33,789 bases of DNA from a virus. Position 1 is the stretch's first letter; the number at the start of each line of letters is the position of its first letter. The notes under the pieces were generated by a model that searched no databases, was not told the DNA's origin, and was given only the letters and a program-made list of their open reading frames with translations. The DNA is taken from positions 1 through 33,789 of the IMG/VR virus record IMGVR_UViG_3300031688_000066. One strand, given 5' to 3'. Below are positions 29,353 through 33,789 of this stretch, piece by piece. The position numbers and the translations under genes are program-made.

Positions 29353-30147
29353 ATGTCTACTATCGTAACAAGGGCAGGCAAAGGCTCGCCCCTTACTAAC
29401 AACGAAATTGACAGTAATTTCAGCAATTTGAACACAGATAAGGCCGAGCTATCTGGTGCGGCTTTCACTGGCGCTATAACTACAAACTCAACCGTTGATG
29501 GTCGTGATATTGCTACTGACGGCACTAAACTTGACGACATAGAGGCTAGTGCAGACGTAACAGATACTGATAACGTGACAAGTTCTGGAGCTTTGATGGA
29601 CAGTGAGGTTGCTAACCTTGCTCAAGTAAAAGCATTTGATTCCTCAGACTATGCAACAGCCGCACAAGGCACAACTGCTGACGCGGCACTTCCTAAATCT
29701 GGCGGGACGATGACAGGTGCGCTAGTGTTAAACAACAATGGCTCTGTCAAAGTGTCAGCAGGGACTACAGCACAGCGTGAATCTTCACCGTCAGCAGGTA
29801 TGTTTAGATTTAATTCTACTGAAGGGAAGTTTGAAGGTTATTCAACCGAGTGGGGAGAGCTTGGCGGCGGTGGCGCGTTTAACGACTTTGCAGTCAAGAC
29901 TGCTGACTACACAGCTGTTAGCAAAGATCAAATCATTGTGAACTCTGGAAGTGCAGTCACTATTACATTGCCTGCAAGTCCAAGCGCAGGAAACATAGTA
30001 TTTATAGAAAACGCTGGAGCAGGCACAGTGACTGTTGCTCGAAACGGATCAAATATTAATTCAACAGCGGATAATGGTGAACTGGCAACTGATGCAGGTG
30101 CAACTCTTGTGTACGTTGATTCAACAATAGGATGGAGGGAGTTATAA
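29353..30147 (+). CDS. Tail fibre protein with collagen-free repeat shaft
   Basis: A 264-residue protein. N-terminal SPLTNNEIDSNFSNLNTDKA is a widespread phage fibre attachment segment, AELSGAAFTGAITTNSTVDG and LPKSGGTMTGALVLN are fibre repeats, and the C-terminal third (ITLPASPSAGNIVFIENAGA to WREL) is a small beta domain often found in phage fibres. It likely forms a trimeric spike or a fibre-anchoring piece. GAAGGGG is the ribosome site; next gene's ATG follows the stop directly. Confidence 0.75.
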   Translation: MSTIVTRAGKGSPLTNNEIDSNFSNLNTDKAELSGAAFTGAITTNSTVDGRDIATDGTKLDDIEASADVTDTDNVTSSGALMDSEVANLAQVKAFDSSDYATAAQGTTADAALPKSGGTMTGALVLNNNGSVKVSAGTTAQRESSPSAGMFRFNSTEGKFEGYSTEWGELGGGGAFNDFAVKTADYTAVSKDQIIVNSGSAVTITLPASPSAGNIVFIENAGAGTVTVARNGSNINSTADNGELATDAGATLVYVDSTIGWREL

Positions 30148-32148
30148 ATGGCTATTAAATTAGGCGGAGGCGGGGGCGGAGCTAACATCCCGTATAAAGG
30201 TTCAACAGCAGAGGTAGCTTATTCACCAGTAATTGAAGGCTCATATTACAAACTCAATACAAGCGGAAAATTAATTGCTGATACGCCTGTAATAGCTAAG
30301 ACTTCACAAATAGACCAAAATGTTTTGAGTCAAACAAATAATGGCACTACAGGTAGTAAGGATGCTATCCCTTTTGATAATGGTGCTAAATTTGAAGGGC
30401 TAATGCCGAATGGAAATATTTTATACCTATTTAGTAGATATCAAAATAACACCTATCAGTCCATTGATTATGTTGTTGTTGACTCAGGAGGGTCTCAACT
30501 GTCTTATGTGGTGGGTATTCCTGCAGATAATACGTATATGGTTTCACCTAAATACCGACTAGAGTATCAAGGTGAAGATAGTACTTATTACATATTTACC
30601 GCGTTTACATATGGCTCTAACTCGAACATTTCCTACGGGACATCGAGAGGGTACACTGTAAAGGTAAGAAAATCTGATAATGCTATAACAAGAACTGCCA
30701 ACAGCGATTTAGTTTACACCTTTAACAGTACAACCAAAAATTATGCTGTCCGCGTATATGGTGGCGAATTAACTTTTGCGCGAGACAAGTCGATATATTG
30801 TGCGGTTGCAATAAATACAGTAGCGTCTTCTTCAAGTATGACTTTAGAACTAACAACAGGGACAGTCAACAGCGCATACGCCCAATCAAATGTAGGCACA
30901 ACTGCTATTGCTAGTGTTTATAAGAGTACGAATATTCAATTAATAAAATATGATGATTCAAGTGCTAATTTCTTGTTGGCTTATCAAACTGCTACAGGCA
31001 ATAGCACTACAGGATATGTAGTTAAAAAGGTTTTAGTTGCCGCTGATGGCACACATACAGTCACAGATATTACACCTTCTGGGTTCTCGCAAGGCACTGG
31101 AGCTTCTCAGATACGTAGCGACTATGTTCGGTTTTTAAAGTCTGAACAGACTGGTAAATATCTTTTGTCAGCGATTACAGGTTACACCGAAGCAAGATAC
31201 TACAAAGTATCGTATGACGGTTCGTCTTTAACATTAGGCTCTTTGCAAAAATATAATACAACTGGAGATTATTTATTTAGAGGTACTGCTGTTAACTTTC
31301 ATAATGGCAACTATAGCAATTCGTTTCTTTACAGATATGCAGAAGATAAACTGTACGTAGGTTCTCGCGCTACTCGCAGTGAGTGGTCGAACTATCAAAA
31401 AGGAGCAGTCTGGACTTTAGGCTCTGGAAATGTTCAGGGAACAGCCGTAAAAACAGACGCTTTTGATTCGTTCTCAACCGAAAGCTCTACTACTGGCAGT
31501 ATAATATCTATAAACTCTGACGGGCTTATTACTGAAAGAATCAGCCTCGCTGACTCCTACGTAGTGGGCCTGACCAGTCAGGTTTGGGATGTTTCTTCTA
31601 AAACGCAAGATAAAATAGCTTATGTGCGTCAGTCTGGAGCAGTGGGCGCTACAGTAAATATTTCCTTAATTGAAGGCGTAACATCAAGCGAAACATTGCC
31701 TTCGGAATATTGGTTCAACAAAGAAGATATGTATTATGAGTATAGTAATGCAGTAGTTAATCCTCCTGCCTTTAGCTATTTCAAACCAGTAGCTTATTTA
31801 TTTTCTACAATTACTCACGGTACAATAAATGCCGTAGTTTTAGGACAAGATGCGTTCACCGTAACTGCCCCAGCAGGCCAGTATTTAAAGATAGAATCTT
31901 ATTATGGAAGTAGTGCACGGAAAGTGGGACTCAAAATTGATGGGACTATTTTTGCTGAATACACTGGTGCGTCTAATACTGTAGGCGCTATTTCTACTCA
32001 GAAAACTATTCTGAATGGCAATTCTTCAGGAGGGCCATCAATGTCCGCACCAATAGTTTGCAAAGAATTTAGTATTTATAGAACTGATCAAAACTCTACA
32101 TCATCAGCCTCTTTTTATATTAGCTATTCGATAGGAGAACCCGCATGA
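30148..32148 (+). CDS. Tail fibre / receptor-binding protein
   Basis: A 666-residue protein with a Gly-rich N-terminus (KLGGGGGGANIPYKGSTAEV), then about 500 residues of beta-rich sequence dominated by Tyr, Ser, Asn and Thr, with a possible beta-propeller-like periodicity (FSRYQNN, FTAFTYGSN, LLAYQTATG) and a C-terminal domain. The upstream GGAGGGAG serves as ribosome site. Its TGA overlaps the ATG of chaperone copy 2. The last genes and their variability in phages make it the best candidate to bind the host surface; no catalytic motif seen. Confidence 0.7.
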   Translation: MAIKLGGGGGGANIPYKGSTAEVAYSPVIEGSYYKLNTSGKLIADTPVIAKTSQIDQNVLSQTNNGTTGSKDAIPFDNGAKFEGLMPNGNILYLFSRYQNNTYQSIDYVVVDSGGSQLSYVVGIPADNTYMVSPKYRLEYQGEDSTYYIFTAFTYGSNSNISYGTSRGYTVKVRKSDNAITRTANSDLVYTFNSTTKNYAVRVYGGELTFARDKSIYCAVAINTVASSSSMTLELTTGTVNSAYAQSNVGTTAIASVYKSTNIQLIKYDDSSANFLLAYQTATGNSTTGYVVKKVLVAADGTHTVTDITPSGFSQGTGASQIRSDYVRFLKSEQTGKYLLSAITGYTEARYYKVSYDGSSLTLGSLQKYNTTGDYLFRGTAVNFHNGNYSNSFLYRYAEDKLYVGSRATRSEWSNYQKGAVWTLGSGNVQGTAVKTDAFDSFSTESSTTGSIISINSDGLITERISLADSYVVGLTSQVWDVSSKTQDKIAYVRQSGAVGATVNISLIEGVTSSETLPSEYWFNKEDMYYEYSNAVVNPPAFSYFKPVAYLFSTITHGTINAVVLGQDAFTVTAPAGQYLKIESYYGSSARKVGLKIDGTIFAEYTGASNTVGAISTQKTILNGNSSGGPSMSAPIVCKEFSIYRTDQNSTSSASFYISYSIGEPA

Positions 32149-32443
32149 TTATTACACAATCTTTAGTTGATGGCGTTTGGGTTACTCAAGAGCCAACAGA
32201 CGGACAAGCGTACAGAAAGTTATTAGATGGCTTTGCGTTTGAAACAAGTACATATTTTAGCGTACCTGTCGAGGACGAAGCTCGTATGTGGCGCGACGAT
32301 GAACTAGACGCTACTGACAAAGCCGCACAAACGCCTGACTGGCCTAATCGCGACAACATCCTAGCATACAGGATTGCATTGCGTGATTGGCCTAGCACTG
32401 AAGACTTCCCAGACACTCGCCCAGAATTAGGAGAATAAAATGG
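32142..32443 (+). repeat. Long direct repeat, copy 2
   Basis: Counterpart of bases 1-302. Identity stops right after the ATGG of the next gene, where copy 2 leads into the tailspike and copy 1 into the lysis cassette. It stands between the fibre and the tailspike and would let homologous recombination exchange or delete what lies between copies in a circular or concatemeric genome. Confidence 0.95.
32145..32438 (+). CDS. Tail fibre assembly chaperone, copy 2
   Basis: Same 97-residue family as the first gene of the window, with the same W-R-D-D-E-L and YRIALRDWP motifs. Relative to copy 1 it has V for A at residue 42, N for K at 72 and D for S at 87. It begins inside the stop of the fibre gene (ATGA), a common fibre-chaperone pairing, and is followed after one A by the tailspike ATG. 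It probably helps either the fibre before it or the spike after it. Confidence 0.8.
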   Translation: MIITQSLVDGVWVTQEPTDGQAYRKLLDGFAFETSTYFSVPVEDEARMWRDDELDATDKAAQTPDWPNRDNILAYRIALRDWPSTEDFPDTRPELGE

Positions 32444-33789
32444 CTTTAACAAAAGCAAGAAATAGAATGATTGAAGGCGCAAGCATTAATGTACTGGACT
32501 ATGGTGCAGTAGGTGATGGCGTGACTGATGATACTGTAGCAGTTCAAGCGGCTATTACTGCAAGCAATGGAACACCTGTTGTCTTTAATGCAGGTAAAAC
32601 TTTCTTGTGTGACACTCTGACTGTTAGTTCAGATGATCATCTTATAATCAACGGAACTATCAAAGCATCTCTTAGCGTTACTGCTACGCCTCTGATTACT
32701 GGAGCAAACGTAAGCAATGTAATCATTGGAGGTACTGGGCGTTTAGAGGGGCAATACAATATTGCTGTTGGCTATCAAGGCCGTAGTGCTACAGAGCCTA
32801 CAACTAGAACTGATAGCTCTGCTTTACAGGTTGGCGATACGTTTTATGATACTGCTGTCGGTCAATTCAAACAATACTCTGGTTCATCATGGTCTATTAT
32901 AACGGCTTACAGAGCAGGCATTAAGTTAGACAAGTCTGTAGATTGTAGAGTAGAAAATCTTACTATCGAGAACTTTATCTTAACAGCGGAGCCCGGAAAT
33001 TGGGGCGCTGGCGTTTGGTTTGAGGGTGACCCAGATGGTACTTTAGCTACTGATTCATTAAGGAATGTCTGCATTAATGTTAAGGCTAATTACAACATTG
33101 GCTGTGGTATTGCTGTACGTGCTAACGTTGGCTCGTCTACTGAAAGATGCTTTACCAAAGGAAATGTTTGGGGTTCGGGGATTGCTTCTACAAGAGGCTT
33201 ACAGTTTTCGTCAATCAATGACACTTTAGAGAGCAACGAGTTCACTAACCTTACTGTGAACTGTGAGGAATCGCAAATATTCTACCCAACCTCTAGGCTG
33301 TCTGGGTACGCTGGAATCAATATTGGGCATGATAACGCTGACGGTAGTGATAACTCGAATGCCTCTCGCACACTTATGGTAGGAGGTGTTAGTGAAAACA
33401 ATAACTTTGAAGGCGTATCAAGTGCAGGGTCAGATGATGTAACAATCATAGGGACTTTAATATCTGGTAATGGGGAAAACGTAGCTTTTTCAGGGTCTAG
33501 ATATGGTTTATCAGTTTTATCAGATGGAAACAGACTCCACCTAATTGGTTTAAAAATTACAGGTTCTTTTAACGCTGGTATTTTCTTAGGAAGCGGAGTA
33601 GGCCACAGGATAGAATCTTGCAAGATATACAAAAATAAAGGCGTAGGTCTATTCGCAGATGTCCCAGACATCCATGTTTCTGATTGTGAGATTTATGACA
33701 ACAATGTTGACGGCATAACTCAAAGGGCTGGGATACAGCTAAGAGAAGGCAACAGCGTCATTACAGACACTAAGATATATGACACTACT
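32440..33789 (+). CDS. Tailspike, pectate-lyase-like beta-helix (3' end outside window)
   Basis: An open frame of 450 codons without stop runs to the right edge, so it is partial. It starts ALTKARNRMIEGASINVLDY, then GAVGDGVTDDTVAVQAAI at about 23-40, the signature of Pectate_lyase_3 (PF12708) single-strand right-handed beta-helices that degrade or bind surface polysaccharide. The long region after residue 80 has repeated short strands with I-x-G or N-x-F-x-G (GCGIAVRAN, FEGVSSAG, NAGIFLGSG) like beta-helix rungs. Depolymerase activity on capsule or LPS is plausible. The start is set by the stop one base upstream. Confidence 0.85.
   Translation, partial: MALTKARNRMIEGASINVLDYGAVGDGVTDDTVAVQAAITASNGTPVVFNAGKTFLCDTLTVSSDDHLIINGTIKASLSVTATPLITGANVSNVIIGGTGRLEGQYNIAVGYQGRSATEPTTRTDSSALQVGDTFYDTAVGQFKQYSGSSWSIITAYRAGIKLDKSVDCRVENLTIENFILTAEPGNWGAGVWFEGDPDGTLATDSLRNVCINVKANYNIGCGIAVRANVGSSTERCFTKGNVWGSGIASTRGLQFSSINDTLESNEFTNLTVNCEESQIFYPTSRLSGYAGINIGHDNADGSDNSNASRTLMVGGVSENNNFEGVSSAGSDDVTIIGTLISGNGENVAFSGSRYGLSVLSDGNRLHLIGLKITGSFNAGIFLGSGVGHRIESCKIYKNKGVGLFADVPDIHVSDCEIYDNNVDGITQRAGIQLREGNSVITDTKIYDTT

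Noticed and set aside
33282-33671. 129-codon minus open frame within the tailspike
   Set aside because: Fully antisense to a 450-codon frame with a clear beta-helix signature; typical shadow of a repetitive beta protein.
1-33789. Temperate lifestyle with integrase, attachment site or prophage boundaries
   Set aside because: No integrase or excisionase-like recombinase, no host genes at the edges and no CI-length repressor seen. The part outside the window could still hold them.
1-33789. tRNA genes, CRISPR arrays, insertion sequences or a diversity-generating retroelement
   Set aside because: No cloverleaf-like sequence, regularly spaced repeats, transposase or reverse transcriptase pattern was noticed on reading. 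A covariance-model search would be decisive for tRNAs.

Overview
The window is almost entirely the genome of a tailed bacteriophage (Caudoviricetes), with no bacterial chromosomal genes in view. Genes are dense, mostly coupled by ATGA or TAATG overlaps, and include terminase, portal, capsid, a lambda-like tail module with a programmed frameshift, and no sheath or baseplate-wedge genes. This fits a siphovirus with a flexible non-contractile tail. The moderately AT-rich composition, AGGAG-type ribosome sites, sigma70-type promoters and the NinB/NinG/Erf/YqaJ gene set suggest a Gram-negative, probably gammaproteobacterial and perhaps aquatic host; this is inference. No integrase or classical CI repressor is visible, only a 65-residue HTH protein.

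Layout. (1) 1-2274, plus: a tail-fibre assembly chaperone, then a cassette of small membrane or secreted proteins, a three-TM holin and an M15 peptidase endolysin. (2) 2271-4615, minus: a small HTH regulator and a recombination operon reading unknown protein, Erf annealase, 49-aa basic protein, YqaJ exonuclease, SSB-like protein. (3) 4616-5062: AT-rich divergent control region. (4) 5063-10653, plus: early genes including a PD-(D/E)XK-like nuclease, an orphan replication-protein-like domain, NinB, an HTH-metallophosphoesterase, DUF3310 and NinG, plus several tiny proteins. (5) 10654-12063, plus: ParB-like protein, unknown 69-aa protein and Mom-like DNA modification protein. (6) 12060-15835, plus: terminases, portal, minor head protein. 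(7) 15858-16136, minus: a moron-like gene between head genes. (8) 16287-30147, plus: scaffold, capsid, connectors, tail tube, gpG/gpGT frameshift pair, tape measure, distal tail, hub, GNAT and J-like protein, accessory tail proteins. (9) 30148-33789: a fibre gene, a second near-identical copy of the chaperone, and a beta-helix tailspike running off the end.

Most notable: a family of related phage promoters (TTTAC[AT]-N17-TA[AG][AG]AT) of which four carry a conserved leader and dyad half-sites; a ParB-like/Mom-like putative DNA hypermodification cassette next to the terminase; 97.7% identical chaperone copies at the two ends of the window that imply a fibre cassette able to recombine; a GGGAAAC slippery site joined to a downstream stem; a domain inserted in the tail hub protein; and several very short genes identified from start, ribosome site and coupling.
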